Under the pieces are notes generated by a model. That model made no database searches. It worked only from the letters and a program-made list of their open reading frames with translations, and was not told the origin of the DNA. DNA of 64,000 bases from Zasmidium citrigriseum (taxonomy: Eukaryota > Ascomycota > Dothideomycetes > Mycosphaerellales > Mycosphaerellaceae): assembly GCA_002786025.1 (NCBI GenBank), contig NHNW01000078.1, positions 63,578 to 127,577 of the forward strand, given 5' to 3'. Positions 38,957 to 50,352 of the stretch are shown here, piece by piece. Numbering within the stretch: the first letter of the stretch is position 1; each line of letters starts with the position of its first letter. The translations under genes and the position numbers were made by a program.

Positions 38957-40282
38957 TCACTCGAGCTTCCGTCTTGTAACATACACAGCCGGCAGAGACA
39001 ACAGCAAAGCGCCGATACCGAGACTCAAGCCACTAAATACCTGCCCTTTGAGATACTCATGTGAGTCGTGCGGTACGAGCGCCTCGGCAATCGGTGTCCC
39101 GATCAGAGCAGCAAACGAGACTACGCTCCACATCATCCCCGACCGCGTGCCAAGTGTCGCCAAAGGCGACAATTCGGCAAAACCGCGTTCGGCATGGACA
39201 CCGCTATGCCAGATGTGAAGCCGACGAGGACCACCCAGACTGTGATACTAGGCAAGTTGTGGATTGCAATCCAGCAGAGCACCAAGACAGCAAGGCCAAG
39301 ACAGCCGAATGTCAACACCCAGGGAGAAATGAAGAACTTAAAACATGGTGAGGAATGGAGGAAGGATGCGGCCTGCGAAACCACCAGCGTTCATGATGGC
39401 CAGGAGGTAGTACGCATAATCTGCGCTGGCGTGGAGGGACAGCTTCGAAAATGGTGTGATGGTGAACGGCGGGATCCAGAATCCGAGCAGAACAAGGAAC
39501 AAACCCCCACACAAGAACAAGAAAGGCCGGTCCCGGAGAGCGGATGCATCCAGCACTTGAGAAGTAGGTCGAGCTTGTGCAAGATCTGGTTTAGATCCAG
39601 TGAGGAGAGCAACGAGCGCGGCGATAGAAGTGGCCAGCAGAGCGAAGGCAAGAATCCTGTTGGTCCAGGCGAAACCCACGGCAGGTACCAAATGATTGAA
39701 CATTATCAGGATCACCGTTCCGCCCACCGCTGAGCCACTGGCTGAGACCCCGAGGGCTATCGGTCGTGCTTTGTCAAAGGCTTGAGAGACCATCGTGACG
39801 GCCGGAACGTATAACAATCCGCTGCCTGGTCATAGAATCAGCACGCAATTCTTGTAAGCCTTAGCAGGTCGATACTCACCAAGTCCCACGCACACGCCCT
39901 GACACAGTACCACCTGCCAGTACTCGCCAGCCAGACTGAGCATGAAATGACCAAGCACGACCATCGAACTTCCCATGCAAAGCAGCGACTTGGCATATCC
40001 ACGATCATACAAGTATCCAGCGAGGATGGCCGTGAAATTCAAGAGGAAGGCCTGGACGGTGCTGATCCAGGCAATCGACGACGGCGAGTAAGCAGGAAAC
40101 ATCTCAAATTGGTAGTATGCGTGCCATGCGCCAAAAGAGGTTGCGATGCCCCAAGATTCGATGAACACCACGAAGCAGCCGGCTACTTTGATCCAAGACC
40201 ACAAGATCTTGTCTCGGGTACTATTTGGCGGTGATGGTCCGGAATGCTCGCCCATTTCCTCAAGATCGTGCGCTTCTGCCAT
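38957..40282 (-). pseudogene. MFS monocarboxylate-type transporter, interrupted by two frameshifts
   Basis: Starts MAEAHDLEEMGEHSGPSPPN at 40282; exon 1 ends 39880, a 54-nt intron (39879-39826) follows and exon 2 continues in frame (GLGSGLLYVPAVTMVSQAFD). The protein matches fungal monocarboxylate-porter-like MFS transporters (IESWGIATSFGAWHAYYQFE near helix 1). After GRILPPFLTMF the frame stops at 39338 (TTTT run, TAA). The family sequence resumes in another frame (FKFFISPWVLTFGCLG) and then changes frame again near 39165 (resuming at LSPLATLGTRSGMMWSVVSF) to a normal end at 38957. The two shifts have opposite sign. Either the gene is dead or the assembly has two indel errors; the otherwise intact sequence points to a recent event or error. 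Confidence 0.75.
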
Positions 40283-40784
40283 TGAGAGCGTACGAGTAAA
40301 AACAAAATCTCAGACTAGACTTCCACAGAAAAATCAACATGAATCTGGAAAGACGTCAGAACAACATTAAAAGTTACGATTGGGTAGCGACGCCAGCGTC
40401 ATCTCCTTCTCAGGCGCTTTTTGGTCGCATACAAGCCGGGTGTTGTGCCCAAATCTAGTATACAGTAGTCCGGCCAGTTGAGCTCTTCCGCTGCCTGTGT
40501 TTATCATCGACAAAACCTATCGTCAGAATCTCAAATTACCAATCACTCGAAAATGAAAATCGGTCCCGCAGAAATGTTGAATGCCCACCTTGTTGAGAAT
40601 GTGTTCGCACATGAGACTAGCGCCAGAATCACAAGTGAATGTCGAGTCCCGCACGTGACAGCGCGGATCGAGCCGCAGACCCTGGCTCCACGCGACCTCC
40701 AATGTCCAACATCCGTGTCCTCTCATCAGGAGTTCATTTCAGCCAACTTCACCTCACCACTACCCCTCTCCACAAACCGCAAAC
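40283..40784. other. Divergent promoter, 0.5 kb
   Basis: Between the MFS gene (minus) and ERV25 (plus). The right end has the C-rich leader usual for expressed fungal genes. No gene supported. Confidence 0.5.
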
Positions 40785-41523
40785 ATGGCCACAACAATGC
40801 TGGCCCTCAGACTCCTCTTCGCCTTTCTCCTGCCTCTGGTCTCAGCGCTGAAATTCGAAATCCAAGCGCATCCAGGCCACGAATCCGCGTCCAAGGAACG
40901 CTGCATCCGCAATTTCGTCGCCAAAGACCAGCTGGTCGTCGTGACGGCGACGGTGAGCGGGAATCGCGGCGATGGACAGACGTTGAATATGCATGTACGT
41001 GGACACCATCAATCCCTAGCGATCAAGCTCCTTTTCCTTCCCACCCAGCCCAATACTCACACACCGTTCCATCTAGATCAAAGACGCAGTCGGAAACGAC
41101 TACGCCCGCCCCCGCGACGTCGCCGGCGAAGCCCGCTACGCCTTCACCTCGCACGCCGACAGCGCCTTCGACGTCTGCTTCGAAAACATCCTCACCTCGC
41201 ACACAACCGTAATGAACCCCACGCGCAGCGTCGAACTCGACATCGACATCGGCGCCGACGCCAAAGACTGGTCCGCCATCCAAGCCGGCGAGAAACTCAA
41301 ACCCGTCGAAGTCGAGCTCAAACGCATGTCCGAGCAGGCCAAAGAATTGGTTGAGGAGATGGATTACTTGCGGAGCAGGGAGATGAAATTGCGGGATACG
41401 AATGAGAGTACGAATGAAAGGGTCAAGTGGTTTGCGATTGGGACCATGGGCATGTTGGTTGCGTTGGGTGTGTGGCAGATTGTTTATTTGAGAGCGTATT
41501 TCAGGAGTAAGCACTTGATCTAG
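40785..41523 (+). CDS. ERV25: p24-family COPII cargo receptor Erv25
   Basis: Exons 40785-40994 and 41077-41523, intron 82 nt (GTACGT...CTAG), 218 aa. Signal peptide [21 protein letters not shown], then the GOLD domain ([16 protein letters not shown], later [19 protein letters not shown] with the two Cys of the family), a heptad coiled coil ([20 protein letters not shown]), one membrane helix ([20 protein letters not shown]) and the cytosolic tail [11 protein letters not shown]. The tail has the aromatic plus basic signals used for COPII export and COPI retrieval and matches the Erv25 (p24-delta-like) tail. Erv25 works with Emp24 in ER-Golgi cargo sorting, including GPI-anchored proteins. Confidence 0.93.
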
Positions 41524-41775
41524 AGGTAGAAGGAGGGGAATGGAGTGTGTGCTGTGGATTCAATGGAAAGCATGGCGCGGGAAAGGTGGGATGGACTGAT
41601 TGAATTGTATGCATAAGGACGTCAAGAATACGATATAGAGCTGTGCTCAATGCCGAAAAGAAAAAGCGTATGTGAATTACGATTAAGATCGACATTACGA
41701 ACCACAGGGGACAAGGTGAGCTTTGATAAAGACACTATTCAGGGTGCATGATTGGAGAAGTCTCAGGTATGTCCA

Positions 41776-42694
41776 TCATCCGGCCACGTTCGCTCCACGT
41801 TTAGGTCGTATCCCAACTGTCTCCAACCTCCTTTGCCTGGCCGCGTAAAAACGTGGAAACAAATGTGTTCCTTGGTGAAACACAGCTCCCTCCTCAGAAA
41901 TCATTTGGTCGTCCTTTGCTCGAGTGCCTAGATTGGTGCTGCCATCGGTCAGTATTGGACACATCAAAGGCGTACAGTCATGTAATCCACCTGACTTGGT
42001 CGACGCAGCGGAAGACATTGGGTTTTCGGGGACGTTGTGCTTCTTGTAGACGACATGCACCGCCTTGTGAAACCTGCCATCAAAGTGTCAGCATTCGCAG
42101 CTTGTCAAGTATGGACCGCGTGCGGCACTCACTTGTACTTGATGACATGGATCAGCATAAGGTTCTTGGCGCTCTTCACCTTGTTCGCCTTCTTTGCGAA
42201 GAAGCCGCCCGAGGCCTTGGTCTCTGATTTGGTCTCTGATTTGGTCTCGGACGTCTTCGTCTCTTGCGTCTTGGCGCCGTCGTGGTGGTCGATGTGGTAA
42301 AAGTAGAAGCGCTCCCTGAAAGACTTCCTCTTCTTCGGTTGCTTGGTCTCTTCGGTCTTCTTCTCAACCGAAGCTGGGACCGGCTCAGGCTTGACGTCGT
42401 CCTTCTTGACCACCTTGACCTCTTCGACCTTTTTCTCCTCTTTCTTGGGCACCACAACGACCTCTTCGGCCTTCTTGTCTTTCGATTCGACGACGACCGT
42501 TTCAGCCTTCTTTTCTTCCTGCTTTGGGACCACGACAACCTGTTCGACCTTCTTCTCGGCGGGCTTGACTTCCTTCTTCTCCTCAACGACGACCGGAGTG
42601 GCACCGACACGTTCAACTGTTGGCTGGATGGGAAAGTCAGTCAAGACACTCCATATACAGGTGAGAGTTTTACCTTGGCAGGGTCGTCGGCCAT
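41776..42694 (-). CDS. Lys/Glu/Val-repeat protein, 269 aa (or about 170 aa if intron 2 is retained)
   Basis: Exon 1 42694-42674 encodes only MADDPAK; a 50-nt intron leads to exon 2 42623-42133 (PTVERVGATPVVVEEKKEVK). Exon 2 has a charged 15-residue repeat: EKKVEQVVVVPKQEE, EKKAETVVVESKD, KKAEEVVVVPKKE, EKKVEEVKVVKKD. Then come FRERFYFYHIDHH and FFAKKANKVKSAKNLMLIHV. At KYK a GTGAGT donor overlaps a TGA stop. Splicing to 42073 continues with FHKAVHVVYKKHNVPENP..., which has coding-like codons, to a stop at 41776; keeping the intron stops at once. The last 50 residues look less coding. No known domain; a scaffold-like disordered protein is likely. Confidence 0.6.
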
Positions 42695-42799
42695 GTCACC
42701 ACCCAGCGATGCACGTTCAGAAGACCCATCGAACTGTCCATCACTCTGCCAAGCCTCTGGCAACTCCTTCTCACAAGCCGGTGTCCGCTCGTGAACATG

Positions 42800-44604
42800 C
42801 TACGCACAATCGACCCCAGCGCGAGGATCGGGCAATCCATTCTTGTGCAGTTGGACGACAGCCTCTGAGAAGTCCATTGCCATTTCCGTGTTTTTGGCCA
42901 GCACGCCTCGAATGGAGTCTGAGATGTAGACACCAGGGACGGACGCCTGTTCACAGAGAGCACGGTACGCGGCAGTCGAGATGAGAAAGCTGCGCATCAT
43001 ATTCGGCTCATGTGTGTAGGTGTAGATGTACTCCAGACGGAAAGCCGGAGCCGTCATCTTCTCGCCATGGTAGTAGTGGCGAGTGGCGTCCATGACTGCG
43101 ATGTGTTAGCAAAGACTTTGGCAGGAGTTGCTGAACACTGACCTTGATTCTCAAGCGGCTCCATCTGAAACTTCCTCGCGAGAACATACAAGCCGAGATA
43201 GTGTTGCAGGGAGTGGAAGTCGTGCGGTCCGGAGAGCTTGTGACCGTTCTCAAGCCACTGCTTCAGCAACGCCATGGAGAACTCGTCAGCATCTTCAAAG
43301 GTGTCCTGGTCCGGAGTTCCAAGATTGCCGTCGTGGCCTTCCTCCTCAGCCAGCATCTTCTTGAAGAACAGGCTGTTCGCAGCCAGCTGTGCCGTGTTGA
43401 AGTCGGTCTGTTTGCGATTCTTTCCAGCGTACAAGCTCACAGTTTGCTTGCGCAAATCAGGCTTGTGAAGATGCTGATCCTTGTGAGCATCTTTTCCAGC
43501 ATCCTTTGCAGCCTGGGCAGGGACAACAATCGTTGGAGTCGCATCCTTGGTCGCAGTCGATTGGCTTGGTGCCGTCTTGCCCGGCGTGGCATCTTTGACA
43601 GTTGCCTGTTGCGGTGCCGCGGCCGATTGTGTTGGCAGTGTCTGCATCGAAGCTGGCTGCGAGGTGGTTGGGTGAGCCTGTGCTTGCGAGGCTGGCGCTG
43701 GCTGACTGGTGGGGGCCTTTGAGGCAGCATCGGCGGCAGCAGGATTCACCACTGGCTTCGACGTATCTTGTGCTGGCTGAATGGGAGCGACCTTGGGGGC
43801 GGCTGCTACGTCGACGACTGGCTTGGATGCGTCCGAACCTTGCTGACTTGGAGTTGGCTGAGAAGTGGCGGCTTTCGCGGCTGTAACAGCAGCGGCCGTG
43901 TCTGCGACTGGCTTGGATGCATCTGGTCTTGGCTGACTTGAAGCTGATTGAGCTCCTTCCTGCTTCGAATCATGAGTGGCAGGCGCCGCCGGGGTAGATG
44001 GAGGCGGAGCAGGTGTCGCCGTCCTTGCTGATGCAAACGCTGGTGCTTTTGGGTCAGCAACGCCGGTACCAGCTACGGGTGGCTCATTCGACGCTGGCTT
44101 TCCAGCAGGGGCCGCCGCGGCGGGCGTGGTGTCCAACGCTGCAGTTGAAGTGCCGGGTCCTGTTTTCGTAGGCTGAGAAGCTGCCGTGTCGGATGCCGTC
44201 TTCGCAGTCGGCGCTGTAGATGCGCGAGTTGGCTTGGCAGGATCTGGCTGTTGTTGCCAATGATCGTCCGGTGCGTCGAGGGCGGCTTGTTCAGCAGCAA
44301 CGAACACACTTTGTGGAACTCCCGTGATCTTCTTACCCGCAGCATTGGGCGCGTTTGTCAAAGGAGGTGGCTGCGTGGTGCTGGTCTGAGCCGATTGCGA
44401 AGTCGTAGGAGCTGGAGACACTGATCTGAGCGGATCTGCGGCGCCAATGCTGGCCTCAGAGTTGCGGCGAGAGGGGCGGGCGGAGGTAGGAGCGAGATCA
44501 TCGTCGTGCTCGACTTGCTTGTTGAGGCTGGTGGCCGAAGACGAGCGATTGCCAGGGCTGAGAGGCCGGGCGTTGACGGCGGTGGCGGGAACGTTCAAAG
44601 CCAT
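42800..44604 (-). CDS. BTB/POZ-like protein with long repetitive N-terminus, 585 aa
   Basis: Exons 44604-43143 and 43095-42800, intron 47 nt (GTCAGT...GCAG). Residues 1-370 are Ala/Pro/Ser/Thr/Gln-rich with imperfect repeats built on SQPxxDxSKPVxDxAAA (four copies near residues 220-310). The C-terminal part resembles fungal BTB-like proteins: KTVSLYAGKNRKQTDFNTAQ, ANSLFFKKMLAEEEG, the acidic EDADEFSMALLKQWLENG and LGLYVLARKFQMEPLENQ, which continues over the intron into a helical region. Such proteins lack a kelch or MATH partner and often stay uncharacterised; BTB folds mediate dimerisation and Cullin-3 binding. It ends only 105 bases before the next minus-strand start. Confidence 0.75.
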
Positions 44605-45087
44605 GGTCGGCGATGGCGATGGTGATGGGTGTTAGTAGGTATGTCGACGGCGGTGATGCTGCCTGCCAAGTCGCTTGCCTCAACCAAGAATAATGAGTTG
44701 AAGCTGAATGAACGATTAAGCAAGCGTCCAAGAAGAGGCAACACAAGAAAGGTGATGGGGAAACGGATGCTGGAGAGATCAGATGTGTGCTGTTGTTGTT
44801 GACGGCGAGAAGAGAGAGATTGAGGAAGCAAGATCTGGGTGATGTGACGTGATGGAAAGAACAGGCCATGGATGTCGCATGGCGAGTTGAAGGAAGGAGT
44901 CCATCGGGCGGCGCGATGAGGAAGTCGATACTGTCATATGCCAAGACAGATTGAGGAGTGAGACCTGTAGAATGAGTGAGATCCGTAGTCAAGTAGCTGG
45001 ACCCACGGTATGTCTTGATGTGCTGATACATTACTTTTTTCAGGATATATGTACAGTTGATGTAGTAGTCGCTTCGAAATCATGCCT
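44605..45087. other. Intergenic, 0.48 kb
   Basis: Promoter of the BTB-like gene and 3' flank of SDHAF2, same strand. The plus-strand text is GA-rich, so the transcript leader is CT-rich. No gene seen. Confidence 0.5.
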
Positions 45088-46119
45088 TTACTGGTCAAAG
45101 TTCCGCAGCTCCGGCATGAATCCAAGTCCACCACCACGAGGGTGATGCACCTGCGTGACATCTGCCTGTCCACCTGATGTAATTTGAGCACCACCAGCAC
45201 TGCGGTCCTTGACATGTTGCCTCAACATTGCCAAGATTTCACTGTTCTTCCACCGGTTTGGTACAGGACGATAGGCAGGCTTGAAAGTGCCAACAGTCTG
45301 TGCCCACTCGCCACTTCTGGGCTTGCCTACCCTCCAGCCATCGGTGTCAGAAACAGGACCGCCATCGGGTGCACGCTTGATATCCTTGGGATCCTTGCCC
45401 TGCACCTCTGGATAAGCCATATCAGGACCAGCACCTTCTGCGTACGCCATTGAAGTCGGTGGGGCCTCCTGTGTCGCCCAGTAATAAATGTCCCAGTCAT
45501 TCTCGTCAAGGAAAAGATCGTACTGCTGCAATTGCTTCGGGGTCATGGTTCCGAGGTTCGCGTCGGCGAAGGTGGACATGAGGAGGTCGCTCTCTAGCGT
45601 GCCTCTTTTCCGGCTTTGATCTGTGACACACCATCAGCGTCAGTAGGTGGCTTGCGAAGACGAAGCATGCTTACAGAGGAGACGGGCACGCATGGTGTTC
45701 ACGTCTTCGCCAGTACGGCGAAGCGGTTCGACCCTGAACTTGCCGCCCTCGATTTCACCTACATCAAGCTCTGCATTGGGGCCTCCCTTTGGTGCTGGCT
45801 CTTGCGTGCCGCCTGTCATCTTGTCGGTGTTCTCAGGCTTCGAATCCTTGGGCACGAACTTCCCATCAACGCTGGTGATCATCTCCGGGGGTGGGCCATC
45901 CTCGCCGATGCTGGGCATCTCGTTCGCAATGGTCGAGTTGGTGTTGGTCATGTGCGGGTTGAGCGGCTTCTCGATCTGGTACTTGCGGTATTCGGGAGCC
46001 GTGTCGTTGCCTCGCTCATTCAATGGGACTGCGAATCTTGACGAGGTCGTGGACAATGGCCGCACGCCGGAGCGCAGGGCCATGCGGCTCGATCGTAGCA
46101 GAGCGCGTGCTGATGACAT
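45088..46119 (-). CDS. SDH5: Succinate dehydrogenase assembly factor 2 (SDHAF2/Sdh5)
   Basis: Exons 46119-45675 and 45620-45088, intron 54 nt (GTAAGC...ACAG), 325 aa. The N-terminus [20 protein letters not shown] is Arg-rich without acids, a mitochondrial presequence. The splice junction rebuilds the conserved core: [20 protein letters not shown], then [21 protein letters not shown]2 binds Sdh1 and promotes covalent FAD attachment during complex II assembly in the matrix. Animal and yeast proteins are about 160 aa; the extra here is a Pro/Asn-rich linker before the core and a C-terminal part with [19 protein letters not shown], usual in filamentous fungi by my recollection. Confidence 0.93.
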
Positions 46120-47021
46120 TGTGCCGGCGGATGGTGGATTGCTGGTGATTAGAGAGATGGCAGGTCAATGGCAAACAAGATTGGAGTTTGATCTGCGTGA
46201 CGTCTTCGAGACCACCTCCCAGCTGGCAGCCCCCAGAAGCACTTTCCCTTCGAAGCTGATTGGCTGGAAGGCCTGTCTCCTTCATCGACCTCACACCCAG
46301 CACCGCACCCATCACTCATCAACTTACACCCGACGGTACCTGCATATCATTGCGTGTCCTCGCCAGGATTCCCGTGGAGTGCATGTCCAACCCAGCTGAA
46401 CGATAGCGGACAACGCAGGACACCCTATCTGAACCCTTCCCGCGTCTCTTCCACTCCTTCGCTACGCCGTCATGAGCACTTCATGTCATCCGCCAAGACG
46501 GTCCAAAGTCCATCTTTGCTCTATGTCCGGCCGACGACCGATAGCTTTCGGCGGCCATAGTCCTCATCAATCACAATCGACACGCCGTCTCGCAGGATTT
46601 GCTGCGGCCAAGACGACGAATCTTTGACTTTCTCATTCTAATCCTCAAACCTCTGAGCCACCTTCTGCCCTGAAACACACTATTCACCTTTGCCAGACTC
46701 ATCCACCTTCATGCTCTCGATTCTGGCAATTTGATATCTCTTGGCTGACCAGCGGGGCAAGATCGGATGCGTTGCTCTGGCTTTGCACAGCCTCAATGGT
46801 ATGCTTGAGTGTTGCCCGCGTTTGGATGCGGACGCGGCAGTCTCGTGCGGACATCGAAACCCTCTGCCAAGCGCTACACGGCATGTCGAAAATCTATCCG
46901 GCTCTTTTGATGGCCGGATTTTTAATGGTGTGACCATGTGCATACTGACATCGAGCATTTAAGTGTTTCAAATCGCCACCATGCTTGGTAGCCTTGCCTC
47001 CCTCAATTGGGTGGACAGGGA
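46120..47021. other. Divergent promoter region, 0.9 kb
   Basis: Between SDHAF2 (minus) and an orphan gene (plus). Short frames on both strands lack support. Confidence 0.5.
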
Positions 47022-47882
47022 ATGGCATACAGCTCGCCAACAGCACCTCCGCCACCTGCTTCTCGAACGACTTCCATCAATCGCATACTTCTTCTCGTCC
47101 TCGACGAAGAGCTGATCTCGCTGCTCTCCTCTAGGATACAGCAAACCACGCCACTTGAGCCTCTATCCGTGAGGCCGGACCCGGTATCCAACAGAGAGAC
47201 ATCGCCAACTTCGACACCAAGTGCACCTTCGCCGAGGACTGCTCAACTCAATGCTTCTTCGTCCGCGCTCTCATCGCCCGAATATGTCTCGCGACTTATC
47301 CGATCGGCCAGTATCACCACCGTTCTGCTCGACCTTCGTGGCCATCCGAACGAGCTTGGCCTTTCTTGTGGTTTCTTGACGGCTCTCAAGAGTATGGGAT
47401 TCAAAGGCCATGTTATCTACGTCAGCATATCTGGGGATCTCTTGAAGCCGAGTACCGACTCAAGGTCGTTGCGAGAGACCTATCCAGTTCATGCAGCCGT
47501 CGAGGTACAACTTCAGAATACAGGGAGAACAAACTCTCAGACCGGCTTCATCTGGACAGTTCTGGGCCGCTCCACTCAATCTCTCGACTCGGCAACGCAG
47601 TCTCCGATTTCACCACACACAGAAACCACAGGACCATTCGAGGACCAAGCCCAGGGTTGGCGAGAGACTAGAGACTTCCGACGTGGAACGGCTCCATCGA
47701 GATCTGCCAGCAGTTCTGCGCATGGGCTGCCACGGAGTCCTACTTTAGAGCTTGCAGAAGGAATCATTCGAACAATCAGTACACATGGAAGGCTTTTACA
47801 CGGTAGAAAGATTATGCTCGACACCGTAGACGGCAGAAGAAGGTCCTTTATGCACCAGACGGACTGGAAGCCCGACGACTGA
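47022..47882 (+). CDS. Hypothetical protein, 286 aa
   Basis: Single exon, first ATG 47022 (MAYSSPTAPPPPASRTTSIN). The core has an alpha/beta look: RILLLVLDEELISLLSSRIQ near the start and SITTVLLDLRGHPNELGLSC with FKGHVIYVSISGD in the middle (about residues 93-140), resembling a receiver or Rossmann-like sheet, though no catalytic pattern is clear. A Ser/Thr/Pro loop separates the two strands, and the second half is disordered and polar. The C-terminus is basic then acidic (GRRRSFMHQTDWKPDD). No signal peptide. Family unknown. Confidence 0.6.
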   Translation: MAYSSPTAPPPPASRTTSINRILLLVLDEELISLLSSRIQQTTPLEPLSVRPDPVSNRETSPTSTPSAPSPRTAQLNASSSALSSPEYVSRLIRSASITTVLLDLRGHPNELGLSCGFLTALKSMGFKGHVIYVSISGDLLKPSTDSRSLRETYPVHAAVEVQLQNTGRTNSQTGFIWTVLGRSTQSLDSATQSPISPHTETTGPFEDQAQGWRETRDFRRGTAPSRSASSSAHGLPRSPTLELAEGIIRTISTHGRLLHGRKIMLDTVDGRRRSFMHQTDWKPDD

Positions 47883-48429
47883 GGCTCTGCGAGGAATCTC
47901 TCGCACGACTGAGTCCCATGAAGAGTTCTCATTTGGCTCATTCGGGGTGGTCACACGTAGCAGGAGGCTACAAGAGACCCGGTTCCTTTCTGCTGCGAAA
48001 TTCTGTGGTGGTTATGTTCAAAGTTCAGGAACATTGATTCGAGCGGGAGGATCTAGCGCCTCATGCAGTCTCCGTCATCAGCTGCCTCCGCAGCAGCTGT
48101 AGGTGGCCGCAGGGTTGCTGATTTTCAGCCTCGAGCTCATCATCGGCTGAGTCGGACTCCAAGCTCATTGTCGGACCTATGACCACGTCCGGCTGCTGGG
48201 CAATCTGGGTTCCACGCATAATCCTGCAGGATCAACGTCTCACATGCAGACGCCCTCATTAATGGCCCCAGTCGACCCTCACACAACATTTCGTGGGAGC
48301 GAACCTGCGCGTATACCAAGAATTGGCGTCCAATCGATTGGGCGGATAGAAAGAGCTATCAATCTCTCTTTCAAAGTGTCTGGCTTGCGCATTGGATCTT
48401 TTCTTCACAGCTCAAGATCTCTTATCAAC
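47883..48429. other. Intergenic, 0.55 kb
   Basis: 3' flank of the orphan and promoter of the P450 gene. The frame is open upstream of the P450 ATG as far as 48244, but the translated extension has no membrane anchor and precedes one, so it is treated as leader. Confidence 0.5.
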
Positions 48430-50181
48430 ATGGCGCTCGTGAGCCTACAGCTTCTTGACCTCTCACCAAGCCATTTCGTTCTACTGTTATTGGCACTGTC
48501 GCCTGCAATATACATCTGCTACACCGTGATCTACAACCTCTACCTCTCACCGCTGTCGAAATTCCCCGGACCAAAGCTTTGGGCCTGCTCAGAAATCTTC
48601 TATCAAAGAGCCATTGTCAACGGCATCCCTCATCAAGAGTTCGTCCGCTTCTTCGAGCGATACGGCCCGGTCGTTCGCATCACTCCTAAAGAGCTCATAT
48701 TCAGCTCGACACAAGCACAGCGCGATATACATGTCACCACGCATGTGCAGAAGCAGCTAGGCGGCAAGAAAGAGGTCTTGAGCAAGGATGGGAGATTGTG
48801 TGTCTTGCATGGCCCATTGAGAATATGTCCAGACACTGATGCTCCGAGTTTGCAGTTACAACAGCTTTGGACTTGACGATGACCACATGATCTCTACGCT
48901 TGACCATGGCGTCCATGCCCGCCAGCGACGTTTACTCGGGAATGCATTCAGCGAGCGCTCCGTTCGAGAACTGGAGCCGATGATCCTCGAGCGCATTGAA
49001 AAACTTCTCGCCGGCGTCCGGAAACTAGGTATCGAACAAGGAAAAGACGTCGACTTCAAGAAATGGATCAACTTCATCACCTTCGACATCACGGGTTACA
49101 TCGTCTTCGGCGAATCTTTCCATTGCCTCGACAACGCCGCTTTACATCCCTGGGTGGCGTTTATGACCGATTCGATCAAGGCTATGGTCTTCATGGGCCT
49201 GTTCTTGCGGATTCCTGGTATGAAGACGTTGATGCCGTATATGATGCCCAAGAAATCTGTCGCAGCGCTGGAAGAACATCGAGCGCTCACTTTGAATCGG
49301 ATGGAACAGCGACTGGAACAAGGACAGAAGACTGAGAAGGCTGATCTCGTTGGCTTGCTGCTCAAGAATGGCATTACGCAAAAAGCAGGGGGTTTCAGTT
49401 CGGGAGAGGATCATATCAGCAAAGGCGAGCTGCACTCGAACAGTGCCATGTAATACCACCCTTTCCCCAGCCCTGATGCCAAAACACCATGCTAATCAAT
49501 TCCCTGACAGCCTCATCCTAGCCGGCAGCGAAACCTCCGCAACCCTCCTAACCGGGTCCCTCTTCTTCCTCCTCAGACACACCCCACCCTACCAAACCCT
49601 AACCCACGAAATCCGCTCCACTTTCCCCTCCTCCAAATCCATAACCGCCCTCGCCGCCTCGCACCTCCCCTACCTGCAAGCCGTGATCCAAGAGTCCCTC
49701 CGCATGTACCCGCCCGCCGCCAGTCAACTCCCTCGCACCACGCCACCCGGCGGGGCGATCATAGACGGCTACGAAGTGCCAGAGGACGTTTATGTGGGCT
49801 TTCCGCATTTCGCGGCGTATAAGAGTGGGAGGAATTTTGGGAGGGCGGGGGAGTGGGTTCCGGAGAGGTGGATTGATGGTGGGGAGTTTGAGGGGGATCG
49901 GAGGGAGACGTTGCAGCCTTTTGGAGTTGGGCCGTATTCTTGTTTGGGGGTTACGTGAGTTCCCACTACCCTATATCCTCTGATTGTAGAGGTGGTCGCT
50001 AATGGTATCGTTTCGCAGTCTTGCATGGGCGGAGATCCGCTTGATTCTGTGTCACTTGCTCTGGCATTTCGATTTGGAGCTGTGTCCCGGACAAGAACGA
50101 TGGTACGAGGATCAAAAGGTGTTCTTGGTGTGGGAGAAACCGGAATTGAGGGTGAGAGTGAAGGAAAGGAAGTTTGAGTAG
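48430..50181 (+). CDS. Cytochrome P450 monooxygenase, 522 aa
   Basis: Four exons: 48430-48797, 48856-49449, 49511-49954, 50019-50181 (introns 58, 61 and 64 nt). N-terminal membrane anchor HFVLLLLALSPAIYICYTVI followed by the Pro-rich hinge FPGPKLWACSE. The I-helix motif AGSETS is at 325-330 (crossing the second junction), ExxR is E382-S-L-R385, the PERW motif is in VPERWIDGG and the heme loop FGVGPYSCLG has Cys465 as iron ligand. Splice junctions rebuild KDGRFYNSFG and GVTLAWAEIRL, both typical. It resembles the large fungal group around isotrichodermin C-15 hydroxylase-like enzymes, so the substrate is probably a small lipophilic metabolite, but this is inference. ER membrane; needs P450 reductase from elsewhere. 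Confidence 0.93.
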
Positions 50182-50352
50182 CAGATAAACTGTTCTTGTC
50201 TGTTTCCAAGCTGTCGATCTTAATGCTGGACATATCAGTCCAGTATATGCATTAAATATAAATCTCATCCACCATCCGACCAAACGCAAGACAACGGGAT
50301 ATTAAATATCTGTACAACGAACATCGCTCAAAAACCAAGCAAACCGAAGCCC

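Noticed and set aside
42264..42984. Two plus-strand frames of 176 and 213 codons opposite the Lys/Glu-rich gene
   Set aside because: They are mirror images of KE repeats (Leu/Phe/Ser runs) and lack any family signal.
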